A stretch of DNA of 64,000 nt from Brasenia schreberi (GCA_036023115.1 JAYKKT010000056.1:434001-498000); one strand, 5' to 3'. Shown: positions 1 to 13,689, counted from the stretch's first letter. Notes: generated by a model from the letters alone, not told the origin. Translations and numbers: made by a program.

Positions 1-221
1 AATCTTGCTGGAGACTACAACTGATTAACATAGGTAAGACATTTTTCCTTTTGGTGATCAGAATTACATAGTAAATTTGTTTTAACCTTTGGAGTTATAC
101 ATACTGAGATCAATACTTTTGTTACCATTAGCAAATCGTGCCTCTGGTGGGTGTTGTAAGGATACAGTAAAGGGAGACATAGTTCCTTTGCACATGCAAG
201 GGTTTACATAAAAAATTTCAT

Positions 222-424
222 ATTGATAAAATGAGAGAATATCGTTTAAGATGGTTTGGACATATAGAAAGAAGATCAAAAGAAGAACCTTTAAGAAGGT
301 ATGAAAAACTAAATTTGGAAAGTATTAAAAGAGGTAGAGGATGATCACAAAAGTGTTGGAAAGAAACAATAAAGAATGAGCCGACCCCGTCTAGTATGAG
401 AAAAGGCTTAGTTGTTGTTGTTGT
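222..424 (+). mobile_element. RTE-type LINE, 3' end (5'-truncated)
   Basis: The stretch reads in one frame as the C-terminal tail of an RTE-clade reverse transcriptase (core [11 protein letters not shown], then [16 protein letters not shown]). It then has the short RTE 3' untranslated region GCCGACCCCGTCTAGTATG and ends in a GTT repeat. Compared with the copy at 49,197-49,573 it lacks about 70 bases just before the GCCGACC motif. No target-site duplication was recognised. It is a dead fragment. Confidence 0.85.
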
Positions 425-429
425 AGTAG

Positions 430-1990
430 GTAAAAGAAAGATAAGTTGCTAACATGTTTGTTAGAGATTATATGGTGAACGTGTACATGTTAGGAAAACA
501 TGTATATACCTTAGAGAAACAAGCTAAGTAACTTGTAAATGCCTTCAATGACTTGGTAAGAATTCCTTATTTAAATAAAGTTCTTTTTAAAAGCTAATCT
601 TTACCTACATGATCTAGGATTTCATTTAGGTTAAAATTATGTACAACTTTATGTTTTGTACTTTTAACTAGAACGCGCATGTTTGGCTCATCAAACCTAC
701 AACATAATTTGATACTAGCGTGCCTTAAAATGGGTTGTGATAAGTGGCGGTGAAAGGATAAAGACTAGTTTTCCTTAATTAGCTAGTGCACTGTTTAGAC
801 ACCGACCAACACACACATGTAAGTACCTTTAAGTGTATGTTTTTGTATAGATGTTACTAAACATACAACCTATTTTACTAAATACACACCCTTTAATTTT
901 GTTAAAAAGTACCGCTTAAATCATTCATTTGTTTCCTCCCACTTGCTTGCTAGCTTCTCTTTCCCATTCTTTCGCTCACGGTTTGCCTGCCAGATTCTCT
1001 CTCTTCTTTCTTGTGCTCACCAACCGTATTATTTCCTTCACTGCTTACCGGCCACATCATCAATCGCCTCTCTCTCACGCATTAATAAGAAACTACCTAA
1101 GTTAGAGGAAAGTGAAGAACAAGAGAATCGGCACATTACTCGTGTTGGCTATTGATTGATATTGATTTTGGTACTCTTCCTCTCATTCTTTGGTCATTTT
1201 GGCCATTTTGCAGTCACGGGCATCCAACAAGAGATGCAGCATGGCCGCAACCCCTTGGAGGGGTTGCAGTCAATCTGTGTCCATTTTTCTCCATGGAGCG
1301 GCCAAGATGCACACATTAAATTAGATGATGGGGATAGGCTGCACCGCTCTATTCTGCATGATGCGGCTAAGCCACATTTCCTTTATGTCACATGTATATA
1401 TACACATATATCACATCCTACATTACATGTATATACATAATGATGTACATATGCTATATATATTACATATATATTATCTGTTACATTGCTTATATTGCTG
1501 GTTGCATGTTGCCATAATCTAATGAAATATTCATTTTGAATTTTGTAATAAAAATTGCTCGATAATGTGACGACTTACCATATGGAGCTAGTCAACTAAA
1601 AGGCCATATTGTTATGGATGGTCAAGATGATGCAATGTCTTTGGGTTGACATATAGTAGAGGATGTGTTGACACCACCAAAAGGGGCATGTTGAGCTTTT
1701 AGAGGTAGATCATCCTATGATTAGGCCTCACATTGAGATAAATTCTTTGATAACTTTCTCACTTCACCAAGATAAAGCTTTAAAGCATCATTATGATGCC
1801 AATGCCAATGAGTACCATGTAGAGTGTGGCATATGTCCCACCTTTTCCTGCCCCATAGTTGCTCCACATATTTGTATGTTGTGTTACATATACTATTTGG
1901 TTAGAGCAGGTAATAAATCTTTATGTGATATTTCTGAGTAGAGAAGTTTGTTATTTTAGAAGTTGGACCAACTGCTACTGAGTAACTTTA
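430..1990. other. No recognisable gene
   Basis: Short open frames occur here, for example at 943-1155 and 1156-1440, but none shows a domain, a codon pattern or a partner exon that I recognise. The DNA around 930-1,380 is less AT-rich than its surroundings. From about 1,390 to 1,480 it is rich in ATATAC/CATATA runs. Confidence 0.5.
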
Positions 1991-2029
1991 TTAAGGGATG
2001 ACAACTTAATATAAATAACTTTCATATGT

Positions 2030-2454
2030 TGTAGGTGAGATAATTGTCCCTCTACATGATGTTCATGAGATTCTAGGCATTCTAATGAGTGACCACCTTG
2101 TAGCTTTTACACATTGTGGTAGAGACGATGCATAAGATAAGTATTATGTCAAAAGTCATGATGAAGTCCGAATAAGTGAAGTTGGAGATGCTCTCGATGA
2201 GGATTATACATAAGCATTAAGGTACACCAACTTAGTGGATATAATGCTCATTGTGAAAGAAATATTTTTGTTTTAGTAATGGTTTTACGAGTACTTTCTA
2301 GTCTTGAGAGTGAGGCAACCATAGGAGTAGATTAACAACCAACCATATGCCATTAGGTGGATGAGTAATGTCACTTACAAGGATCTTCCTACTAATCGTC
2401 ATGCTACATATTGTATGACATTGGACTAAATGGAGGCTTACTAGGCATGTGGTT

Positions 2455-2460
<6 letters not shown>
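2030..2460 (+). pseudogene. Possible plant mobile domain (PMD) remnant
   Basis: Two pieces resemble the transposase-associated plant mobile domain. The first is GEIIVPLHDVHEILGI (about 2,035-2,085), matching the usual GE-T-TL-DV--LLG block. About 300 bases on, KDLPTNRHATYCMTLD (about 2,380-2,430) matches the later 'P-H-L--YR--LD' block. Stop codons and frame changes separate them. PMDs occur both in host genes and in Mutator-like elements. This is a weak family call made by eye. Confidence 0.35.

Positions 2461-2528
<68 letters not shown>
2456..2528. repeat. (AT)n microsatellite
   Basis: About 70 bases of uninterrupted AT dinucleotide, self-complementary. Length is likely variable between individuals and hard to assemble. 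Confidence 0.95.
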
Positions 2529-2532
<4 letters not shown>

Positions 2533-3602
2533 AGTTGTTCTTTACCATTGACAATGAGTGTTATTACAATAATGTCAACATCAATCCCATAGTTGTATTC
2601 AATGTTTGAATGTTGTACAACTATATATGCTAGATCGAGTTGTTCCTCAATTTGGACATCACCAACAAATCTGGTTTGATTAGTGAGGCCCTTGCAAGCA
2701 ACTAAGCATGTAAAGCCACATGCTTATAAGGTGGAGTATTGTCCATAAGATATACAGTGATAGTCACAAACTCACATTGCCTTTGATGATAGCACCTTGA
2801 TGTTCGGGCATCATACAAGCATAAGTGAGATATATTGAGTTGGTATATCAAATTAGACTCATCGGTTTGTACTCAAAGATTCTATGTATTGCTACATGCA
2901 TCTTTATCCTATATCACAACAGTTACTCTTCAGTATCAAGGAAGTAGATGAGGTAAATGAATATTATTTATTACTCTTTTGTATTAAGGTTCATAGAATG
3001 AAGAAGTTTAACTTTTTTAGGGTCTATTGTTTGTAGTGTTTTGTAGATGTCATGTGGATGATGAAACATGTGATGCAGATATTGAGCTAAAAATTGTGTC
3101 TGTTGCCATTGACTCTGATCTCAATAATATCCGTGATAATTGCTATGAGAGAGTATATGAAATTATGCCCAATGACCACAAATTTGTGCTTACCAACATT
3201 CTTCTCAAATGAAGATTTGCTATCATAGTCATTCAAGAATGCCTATCCTCTCATTAGAGAACTCAACTCTAGTAATTGATATCACTAAAGAATAACATGC
3301 TTAGACTTCTTGTAAGGGAGGCACAATGGGTCTCAAGAACAAAGTCAATTAGTAAGTGATACCAAACTTAGATAATAAATGATTTTACAACTCCAAAGAA
3401 GCAAGTAAATACATGTGTGAATTTAAAGAAGCTACTCCTAAATCATAGATTATCATTAAAATAATAAGTAATTTCAGAATTGAAGCAAAATAAAAATTCA
3501 TTTTTCAATTGAAGCAAAAGAAGAAATTACAACTTAAATCACATCATTTTGAATAATATGACTAGTTAATCATCATCAATATTATAGATATTATTATTGC
3601 CA

Positions 3603-5175
3603 GGTCCTCACAATTCTAGGTATATAGCAATACAAATGTAGAATCATCAATCCCACTTGTTAACCCTTTTATGTCTATATCGCTACTAAGAGGGACAATT
3701 AGCAATATTGGGTATCCATCCATTATATGTATCTATAGAAAAAATGCAATACAAGATAAGTGATACCAAACATAATAGAAGAAATAAAATGGTAATGTCC
3801 TTATTACCAAAAAGTATTGTACATAATCATGATAATACAAGTACCACACAAACTGCACATGTGGTTGGCCGTCATTTGATATTAATGAACAAATATATTG
3901 TTGACTTAATCTTGGAGAGTTGTACTACTCTAACATTCTATCTCCCTAAAACTCTTTAATGACTCGATACCCACATAGTTTCATTTCCAAGAACACTCAC
4001 CCATTATCAATATCATGGACAATGAACGAGGTACTTTCATTGTGTATGCTTGACCAACATGCAAAAAGAAGAGTAATCTTTCTACTACTACCGTTATGTA
4101 TGATGTTATGTTCTTTATATGCTACAATGCCCCTTCTTGACCTTTCTCGAGTCACACTCCTTTGTGCATGTTGCTATGAAGAGAACTCTCTGTTAGTGGA
4201 TTTGTTACGTATCTTTACATTGTGGTGAAGAGATGGCTCCTCTAAAGTAGTTTGCTCAACATTTAAGTACTCATACAAGTTAACTAAATAGCTATGTCTG
4301 GTCCTCACAATTCTAGGTATATAGCAATATAAATGTAGAATCGACAATCACAATTGTTAACCCTTTTATGTCTATATCGCTACCAAGAGGGACAATTAGC
4401 AATATTGGGCATCCATCCATTATATGTATCTATAGATAAATAAAATACAAGATAAGTGATACCAAGTATAATAGAAGAAATTAAATGGTAATGTTTCTAT
4501 CTCCAAAAAATATTGTACATAATCATGATAATACAAGTACCACAAAAACTGCACATGTAGTTGGCCATCACTTGATATTAATGAACAAATACATTATTGA
4601 CCTAATCTTGAAGAGTTGTACTATTCCAACATTCTACGTAGTAGTAATGATTATGTTTGACAACATCAAATACTTAGAGGGACTCTGACCATCCTGCAAA
4701 ATGCAATGTGATGGAGAGGAGTACCAACACCATCTTCTATGGAAATTATAGAGTATATATGTTGCTGATGTGTGATCTTACTAAAACACACTCTACAAGC
4801 CTTAGTGCCACTATGTCTCTCCATCTCCCTAAAACTCTCTAATGACTCGATACCAAGATAGTTTCATCTCCAAGAACAATCACTCATTATCAATATCATG
4901 GTCAATTGAATGAGTTACGTATGCTTGATCAACATGCAGAAGGAAGAGTAATCTTTCTACTACTACTACTATGCATGATGTTATGTTCTTTATATGCTAC
5001 AATTCCCCTTCTTGACCTTTTTCGAGTCACACTCCTTTGTGTATGTTGCCATGAAGAGAACTCTCTGTTAGTGGATCTGTTACATATCTTTACTTTCAAA
5101 AGGTGAAGAAATAGCTCCTTTAAGGTAGTTTGCTCAACATTTAAATACTCATACAAGTTAACCAAATAGCTATGT
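3603..5175. repeat. Direct tandem duplication, two diverged copies
   Basis: A block starting GGTCCTCACAATTCTAGG at 3,603 recurs at 4,300 and stays collinear to about 5,175, ending in GTTAAC(T/C)AAATAGCTATGT. The first copy is about 697 bp. The second is longer because it holds about 187 bp (4,637-4,823) missing from the first. Small open frames on both strands match between copies but have no recognisable domain. The block is probably part of an unidentified repeat or gene relic. Confidence 0.85.
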
Positions 5176-6179
5176 TGTTCCTGATTAGGATGATTTCTTA
5201 ACAATTGGACAACTGCCTCCATCTTAGCTACTCCTATTAGATAGCTATTATTGTAGTCAGTTGTGTAGATCCTTTTCACCTTTATATAGAGCTTCCTCCA
5301 AAAGGATCAATAGTTGACGGTTGTGTCATGTCACCACTTTTGAAAAGAATGGTATGCTCATAAGAACACAACAATCCATACAACTATTAGAATATACACT
5401 CAATATCATTAGATCAATTCCTATTTTATTAATACGATACACCTCTTTCACAATTAAATCATGTAAATGCAGTCACACTTTTTTCTCTAGATTTCTTGTC
5501 ATTTCTTTTGTATAAATAATGTAATGTATGTTGACAATTCAGGATTCTTTAAATTATTCTTTAGTTTTGTACTCTACAACTCAATCAAGGAATGAAGTTG
5601 GGTCTATATCCTATTGAACTTCCTAGTAGGGTTATTAAGGAACCCTTTCATCATTGTATATTCACTCTGGACCATGTCAAGCAAGATACTATAAGCATTA
5701 TAAGATTCAAAATCCATGAATCATATTCATATGTTCTAACTAGTAACTTTATATACTTATTAGACCACATTGAGAATATTCTCTTCTTTTTCAATACAAT
5801 AATTGTTCTTTAACATAAAAAAGCAAGAAATTTTTTTTCTAACTTTTCCTCCATCATAGCCAATGCCTTATGCTGACTCGACAACCTTCTTGAAACTCCA
5901 CCAAATGCAGTGTCAATGTCTTTATTCCTTATCAACCAAAAAATAAATGCTTTTTGACAATACGATGTCTACATAAGAAATTTATTGCCTCTAGGGGTAC
6001 AACCTCAATTGCATTCATTAGTGTCACCTCACGAGCGTTTCAAATTACATCAAGGAATTTGTTTGATATAAACAACTCCTTTGTACACCTCAACACCTAT
6101 AAAGAATTATTCTCCTTCTCCATACCTATAATAGCTAACGTCAAAGAAAGATTGTTATTGGTTGACATAAATCTCACAA

Positions 6180-6690
6180 CCTCAAGGAAAAGCATATTAT
6201 ACCTACAAAATACTACAATATAATTTTTATTAGTTAATGTAATTCCCAAAATCCAAAAGAAAAAGTGTCTTATATATGTCTGTCTTATACATGTGATCAA
6301 ACTACAATACCTTTGGAAGACATAACAACTTAATTGACCAAGGATGTGCAAACACAAAGTCGTTAACAATGTCCATATTTAGTATCCTCTAATGTTGTAT
6401 GTAGTATTGGTGATAATCTAATTCATACAATTATTGTTGGAGTATAGTTCAACCATCCATTTCTTTATTTCTAGTTTTTATCTAAGCATTATAAATATGC
6501 CTTGCCGTGCTAACACTAAAGTCATGAAACCACTTTAATTGTGAAAAAATATGCTTGAGTTTACAATGGCATTCACTCATCTCTTTTATCACAATATACT
6601 CAATATCACTTAATTTACCTATAAATGCATGTCCTTGAAGATACAAACCTAGTACGTACTTATGCGTCCCATTAACTAGATTCAACATTT
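6180..6690 (-). pseudogene. Mutator-like (MULE) transposase remnant
   Basis: Read on the minus strand, 6,482-6,570 gives KHIFSQLKWFHDFSVSTARHIYNA, the block upstream of the catalytic core in plant MULE transposases. After a decayed gap, 6,250-6,372 gives NDFVFAHPWSIKLL followed by PKVL-stop-FDHMYKT. This matches the family pattern 'F-HP-S-KLL--FP-VL-MD-TYKTN-Y', which carries the first catalytic Asp. An in-frame stop lies just before that Asp, and frames shift afterwards. Terminal inverted repeats were not found. Confidence 0.6.
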
Positions 6691-7083
6691 ATAAACCATC
6701 ACTCCATCCTTTGGTATAAGCAAAAATGGGGATTTCACCTTTTTTACACCGAACCATTCACGACTTTCAGTATTGACTTTTTATTGATTTCATATTCATC
6801 ACTTCTTTTACACTCAAATCATACTTTGCTTCATACACCTTTATTTATTGAATGAAAAAGGATGATAACAATGTTGTACTTCCTCCCAATATCTCTTGAA
6901 TACCAAATTAGGTCATCTTGACAGCAAAACAAATCTTGTAAACTCAAGCAAATAATTAGTCACCCTCATGGTCAAAAAACAGATTGTCATGTGTATCATT
7001 TACCAACTTATCAACAAATGAATCATTTGGTCTACTACACTTAGCTCCAATATCATTGTTTATCATATACCAAAATTGTACTC

Positions 7084-7850
7084 TGTAGATGTGAAATTTT
7101 CACTCCAAGCCTATGTAGAGACTTGGGATAAAACTCTCAACTCTACTTGATGCGCGAGCGTGCTAGCTAGTTTTCTAAAAACTAGCAAAATTGAATTTGA
7201 CAGGCGATTGTGTGGCTAAGTGGGCTCTTTTTGCATTAGTTCTGTATCTCAATGCTCAGAGTTCCAAATTTAATGAATTTGATTTTAATGAAAATCTATG
7301 GATGTTAGCTTTCCAATGAATCAAAATTTATCGATTTTGGATATCCACAGATAGAGTTATGGGATGAATACCCAGACTCTATTGTAGGAAAACTGGTTGG
7401 ACAGACAGTTTACAAAAACTTTTCCAATTTTGCATAATTTTAATTATGATATTGGACGACCCTAAAATTCTTGAAAATTTTATTAGAAGTGGGCCTATGT
7501 GTGTAGAATAAGTGTGCAAAGTTTCGAAGCAATTGGAGAAGAAGTTCGAGAATTAAAAACCAAGCAATCTATGTATGCGTAGATGATTAAATCTATTTTT
7601 CAGGTTTTTAGAATCATACATGATGTAAACTTACACGAATTGAAAAGAAACAACACAACATCACGAATTAAAATTGCTGAAGAAAAATGAATTGAAATAT
7701 ACTTAATAACTTAAGCATATAGGGGATTAGAGAAGATAGAGTGTTTATAGAATATAGAGAGGTAGAATCAAGAAATCAAACACATAGAGTGCATAATCAA
7801 AGAAAGAAATACTAAGTGGAAGATTGTATTATGTTACAATGTTCACAAAT
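7084..7850 (-). mobile_element. Truncated gypsy LTR (family shared with 30.3 and 60.5 kb)
   Basis: It starts TGTAGATGTGAAATTTTC, the reverse complement of the LTR 3' end at 32,481. It follows the 60,530 copy through several landmarks: CTATGTAGAGACTT, GCGAGCGTGCTAGCTAG, CTTGAAAATTTTATTAGAAG and AAATCAAACACATAG. Similarity stops near 7,840, so the promoter half is missing. The exact right boundary is uncertain. Confidence 0.75.
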
Positions 7851-9370
7851 ATATGAAGTTGTCAAATACTTCTATTTTGAAAATTATGGATGTTGATTGA
7901 CTTAGAAACCAAGGTGTAGGTCATGTGCAAGTAAGCCACACTATATGTTATTTTTTAATATTTTTTTACCTATCCTGGCTACCTCACATGCGACATTTGG
8001 TATGAAATTTAACAGAATGTGACTAAACAATGAGATTGATTTATAACTTTGTGCATAAATTTTGCAAAATAAATCTTAAAACATATCCATGCTCATTGTT
8101 TAGGTGTATTGTAGACTACAAATAGACGTGAACAACATATCTTAGCCTTTTTGAAGCAAAAATGGAAGAAGAAAAAGACAAAAAAAGAATAGCCACGATA
8201 ATGAAAGAAGAATATGACAAATGAGAGAATAAGAAGAATAATAAAATATAAAAAGTAATCAAACAACAAATTTATGGTTCACTACTAGAGGATGCTAAAT
8301 CTTCTATAACTGGATAAAAATTGGAAGTTCATTGATGACTTCCTTAAGACATCATATGCCTTAGAGTGACAAAAGTATTGTGGCAAATTAAGATGGTAAA
8401 CCAACAAAAAAGTTAGTGTACTTTTAAAATTTAAATTTCATAGGTTCTCCTTTATCAATATGCAAGACCTTTAGATTGTTGTAAAATATTTTATACTTAC
8501 AAGCGTTCAATTCTTCTTGTTTACCTAATTCAATGATATTTACCCTCTTCTCTTTATTGCAGATGATGGCAACTTCCAATCAACCTCATGATGAGAGTGA
8601 AATCATTTATAGGATAATCCTAATATGGGGAGGAGGAATGCAACTGGATTGCTCCTTGCTAGTGAATGAGTTAGGTACATAATACTGGTTGTACTTTAGA
8701 TGATGCAAGGTGTAAGCTTTCTTGATCAATACTAATATGCATACTTCTTTCCTCAATAATAATTTGTATAATTCTATTCTCACTTCCCCCTAATCAATCT
8801 ACAATTGACACACAAATATATGTGCAGATTCTCCAAAGAAATTCTCATGTTTTTCGATGTTTATCCATCCATTGGCCAAATACCTCTTTCTGTATCCTAC
8901 ATTACTCCCTCATTGCTATGTTCATTATTTCTTTAGGTTTTTTATTGTATAAATGTTTCAGAGTTTAAGGACTTGTTTAGTTAAGACTATGATATTTTAC
9001 TTTAGTTAATAGGATAATTCTGTAAGTTCGGTGATCAGTGATAATTGTGTGAAGAAGCTTTCATGATATTTGATGGGTTACTCGTTGAGCGATGCTGATT
9101 TTTGATGCTTTTTACCTTACTGGTTAGTATTTGCTATATCATATATTTGTCAAATTTTATTCTACTAACTATAGTTATTGAGCAAATTGTAGGTGTTGAT
9201 GTCATATTCTATTATATGATCCTGGTCATAGTACTTAGTTGGAACAAATTATGTTAGTTGTTGGATGTTGATCACATTAATTCATGGATGTTGCTGGAGC
9301 AACCTTACATTATTACCAACATTTGACCACTTACCAGAAAAACAAAAATGTTAGGAAATAAGAAAAGAGA
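7851..9370. other. No recognisable gene
   Basis: AT-rich sequence without a supported open frame or repeat family. It is probably old transposon or intergenic DNA. I saw no RNA-gene signature. Confidence 0.4.
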
Positions 9371-9373
9371 AAA

Positions 9374-9480
9374 TAACCTTCCTGGGTTGAGCCTAAACCC
9401 ACTTAGGAAAGAAATCAATAGCTACTGTAATGAATGAGTCACCTTTAGAAGTTTTTGGGTGAATCTTTCCAATCAGGACT
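9374..9480 (-). pseudogene. Gypsy integrase fragment
   Basis: The minus strand reads IHPKTSKGDSFITVAIDFFPKWV, the integrase core start (family pattern 'P-S-GH-FI-VA-DYFTKWVE') with the Asp of the first catalytic motif retained. A stop follows at once. It is the 3'-most domain seen in this element, as expected for a gypsy pol order. Confidence 0.65.
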
Positions 9481-9999
9481 GCCTCATAATGGCCAAGTTT
9501 TGATTATCAAGATAAGCTTCGAGAAAGGCACCTTCTATAAAGGGCCATGGTGGTAACATTCCAAGGCAACTCATAGATTATAGCAAGGGACATGTCTTGC
9601 GGGTCGGCGATTTTAATAAATAGGGTGATAGGCAAAACTTTATGGGCCACTTAACTAGTCTTCCCTATGAGGCTCGCTGATTAAGAAGGTACCTTGCTTG
9701 TTTGGCTTTGCGAACCACAAAAACTTTGGTAGCCAATATGTAATGTTTGAGCTTTATGCAAGCGTGATGCAAAGCCAAAAAAAGTATTTCTATTGAAGAA
9801 TATCGAGATTTGATGTTTGATAAAGTCTACTAAGATAAAAGATAGCATGCTTGATACCATCATTGATATTCTATGCTAAAAGAGTATTGATAGATTCATT
9901 TGATAAAACTATATACAGAATTAATGGCTTCCCAAGAGTAAGGGGTATAAAAACTAGAGGATTGTTAGGTACTTCTTGATGCCTTTGAATGATACTGTG

Positions 10000-10345
10000 G
10001 CTCAAGTCCCTACATGAAGTCCTTATTATCCTTTAACTTGAGTAGGGCGAAGAAAGGTACTAGCTTCTGTATTACATTAACAATAAAATTTCACAAAAAG
10101 CCAAGCTTACCAATAAACCTTCTAAGATCCTTATTTCTGGGTGGTCGTTCCTCAACAATGGCTAAGCATTATTTGGATTAATCTCTATCCCTCTAAAAAG
10201 ATGAGGCCCATACTAAAAATACATTTCTTAGGATTTATTTTCAAATTATATCTCTGTATATGCTCAAATACTTGCTTGAGATCGAGCATGTATTGTTCAA
10301 GATCACCAACCTTCACTACCACATTATCATTCAAGTCATGAAATA
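10000..10345 (-). pseudogene. Gypsy reverse transcriptase fragment (after the YVDD box)
   Basis: The minus strand gives HDLNDNVVVKVGDLEQYM then KQVFEHIQRYNLKINPKKC and, after a frameshift, remnants of the FLG--V--RGIE-NP block. This is the region just downstream of the RT active site. The YVDD box is corrupted to LND. Confidence 0.7.
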
Positions 10346-11439
10346 TACAATTTGTCACTTCTAATCTTTAACTTTTATATGTTAGTGTGCTATCCATAAA
10401 GGAAAGAATTCCATGGGTAGCAGCTGCATCTACTAGTATATGGCTACACGCATCATATATTGATCCTAAGGGGCTAGTTTGAGGTTTTTGTAATTTATAC
10501 AAACCCTAATTTTCATTCTTTTTAATAACCAGAACAATGTTCGACAACCCCAACCAACATAACAAGTTTATGAATAAATTTTAAATCAAGGATGTGTTGA
10601 ATTGCTTGTTTAATAGTCATCAACATCTTACGTTTGAGCGTCTTAGTCGATTGCCTTTGAGGTATAACTCTTAATTTAAGAAAAATATTGAATTCCATTA
10701 AATACTTAGAGAAACTAGGCATTTCATGATATTTCTAAGAAAATAGCCTATACCAATTTAGTAGCTCGGAAAATGAAGTTGTTTCTCCTCAAAACAAGAG
10801 GACACTTACCTTTATTGGCCACCAAAATCCATGAGGATAAGCAAGAACAAAATCCGGGTCTTCTTTCTACTTCGAGTAATTTAATTTTGCGCTTCCCCCT
10901 TTTGGTGAAAATAGTACATGAGTAGAAAGTCACTCTAAATGCCCCCTTGAGTAGGTTGTAGTGTTTAAGGACGTCGAGTTGTTTGAGACAAAGTTGTTTT
11001 CTTGGCAATCTTTATCCATAGGTGACATTTGGTATAGGTCATACTTCGTCCTAACGATTGTAGATCCTCAAGGAGTTGATTGGCAGAATCTTAAGTCTTT
11101 TTCTTCAAAGTCCTTTGGCACAATGATCAGACTTACACAAGAGGAGTAGAAAAGAGCCTCAATTGCATGAAAATATATCGAGAGAAGATCTTTGTTAGCC
11201 TCAACCACTTTAATAGTATCTTCTATAAAAAACATAACATTCTAGTGTAAAGTTGAGGGAACAAAATAATTTGTGTGAGACAATCCTTACTCAGAAGGAA
11301 TAACTCGACTTTACATTCACCACAAGGTGTTGGAGGTCCTTGATCTGATTGTCAGTTTGACAACAATGACCCCATTGTAACAAACTATTCACCTAGAAAA
11401 CTAACTTTTTTAGGTTGGTTGACATCAAATAAGTGACCT

Positions 11440-11540
11440 TTTCTCCAGTCTAACTCAAGGTCTCTAAGGACATGTTGTTTAGCATAGCCCCTCCATCCAC
11501 AAAAACCGTTCGGATTAGTCTACCATCTGCTATTGCTTTA
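11440..11540 (-). pseudogene. Gypsy aspartic protease fragment
   Basis: The minus strand reads RTVFVDGGAMLNNMSLETL, matching the retropepsin active-site block of Tat-type gypsy elements (VDGGA-VN-M). The catalytic Asp-Gly is retained but a stop codon follows shortly. Confidence 0.6.
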
Positions 11541-12982
11541 ATATACAACCTATGAGGATGGGTTACAGCCTTGTCAAGCTAATAGAAGATCATCAACAAG
11601 TCAGTTTCATTGATAAGCATAGCCTAATCTGAATCATTTGCCAAATAGTCATCGTTGAGATAGATTTGTGTATACTCGACTGGATCAAAGTTTACTTGCA
11701 AGATAATGATTAAATTCCCTTGCATGTAAATCACTTCTATGTGAAAATCCTTGTTCGATATCTAATCCACATTCGATATATAGTCACCCTTTGGAGGAGG
11801 CGTTGATGGTTGCCGGTTTGACGGTAACTAGAGGATGACAATAACACACTTTATCATGCTCTACGATATATCCCATCTCATGTGACCAATATGTTTTTGA
11901 CTCCATTTTCAACTTGGTGGGGCTCGACTTGTTCAATATCAAGAATCGGGTCCTATGACTCTAGAGGTGTTGTTGGCCCCACACTCATTGGGAATTTAGT
12001 CTCCTCCTTAATGCATCGATCTTCTCATACCGATGGGTTCAACAACTCTAATACAGGAGCCGACTCTATGACCTGACTGACAGGGTCTTGGGGGGTTGGA
12101 CTAAAAACCATCACCTTTTACTTGTTTACTGTTTTCTCGATAGCTTCTGTCACAAGTGTTTGCAATTCCTTTTTCCTGTAACACACTATATCTATTTATC
12201 AGCATCCTCTACTAGAGAGTAGCGACATCCTTCAGGCTCGACAAATGTATCAACTACCGAATCCGCCTAGTCAATATTAAAGGTGAAGCCTGACTTTTCT
12301 GCCGAGTAGTCTTGACTGAACACAGGTGAACCTTTAAGCGTGGATTCATATGAAGATGAACTCGACCTCCACGGATGGAAGTACTTCTACCTAGGAATAG
12401 TCGTGAGATTGATCAGACTTAGCAGTAGAGCCAACTTCTATGTTCTATTAGTTTGGCTCATTCGACTGGTTGTGTTGGTTGATTGTGGCCCTTATTGACT
12501 TTGAGCCTTCTCATACTTCTGGAGTACTTTGTCCTTGTGAGGTGTGAAGGATTGGGATGAGCATAGTATCTTGGGCGCGAGTTCTTGACCCACTATCCCA
12601 CTATAGTGCTTTCTCAAGGTCTTACCATACGACCTCAGAATAGAGGGATGTCGTAGACGTTATACTTAATGTGGCCACTCAATTCTGAGTGAAAACTTAG
12701 GTGGTTCTTCTGTTGTTTCGATGCCAATGTTTGACAAGAACAATATTTACAGTCTTATCATAAATGCATTTCACTGGCCCCAAGTGGTTCGAACTTCTTG
12801 TCGAGTTGAACTTCACTATCCTTGAGGCAATTATGGTCTCCTCTAGGAGTACTTACATTGGAAATGTTCTTTGTCATACATAGTTGGGCAGGTCCTTGCC
12901 CGGTCTAGGTTGGAACCTTTGGAGTTCTAGAAACTTCTTGTCTCAGGCTTGAGAAACTTCTTGTCTCATGGCTTTTGCAAGG

Positions 12983-12983
12983 C

Positions 12984-13014
<31 letters not shown>

Positions 13015-13044
13015 GTATATATATATATGTATATATATATATAT
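12983..13044. repeat. (AT)n/(GTATAT)n microsatellite
   Basis: Runs of AT interrupted by GTAT inside the decayed gypsy. It produces a meaningless Tyr-Ile-rich open frame. Confidence 0.9.
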
Positions 13045-13689
13045 GCTTCCAAACCCGCCAAGAGCTGATATTGAAGGGTCATGAATCTTCGCCATCAACT
13101 ACTTGCAATTTGATCTTGTCGACAGAAACAATGCGGAAGGGCAGAGCAAGACAATCATGTGAAATAGTTACAAAAGTGACTCATAAACATATGTTTGGAG
13201 CTCTTTATCTGCTAGTTTTAAATGCCCCTCTTTATGACCTGTTTAATAATGCAGAACTTGATTTATTGTGGGTTTCCTCATTATGCCATTGTAATATTTC
13301 AACAACTTTTTCAATTTTTTCTTGGAAGGAAGGAGTGCCTTTCTAGTAACTTTATCTGTCGACCTTTTAGAAGAATATAAAAAATCTGATCGGCCTTGGT
13401 ACTGTCAAAGAGAAAGAGATACTTCCCATCTAACTCTCTCTTTTCCTAGTTGGAGGCTCTAAGGTCCCTCATGTATATGTAGGCCCCTGTGTTGACTCTC
13501 CTATCATGACATTGGAAGCATCAATGTCATCTCCATTTTCCGCTAAGATTTCTTAGGTTGCTCATCTCGCCTTGCAGTGGAAGCATTTAAAATATGATCA
13601 ACCTCGGCTGCATGATTCGTCAACTACAACAAACTTCGGTAGAAATAGCTTGTCAGAACCTTATTATTCTTTGGTTGTAAACAATTTCT

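Noticed and set aside
943..1522. Cluster of three small plus-strand open frames
   Set aside because: They overlap in different frames and lack domains or a consistent codon pattern. There is no support for a gene.
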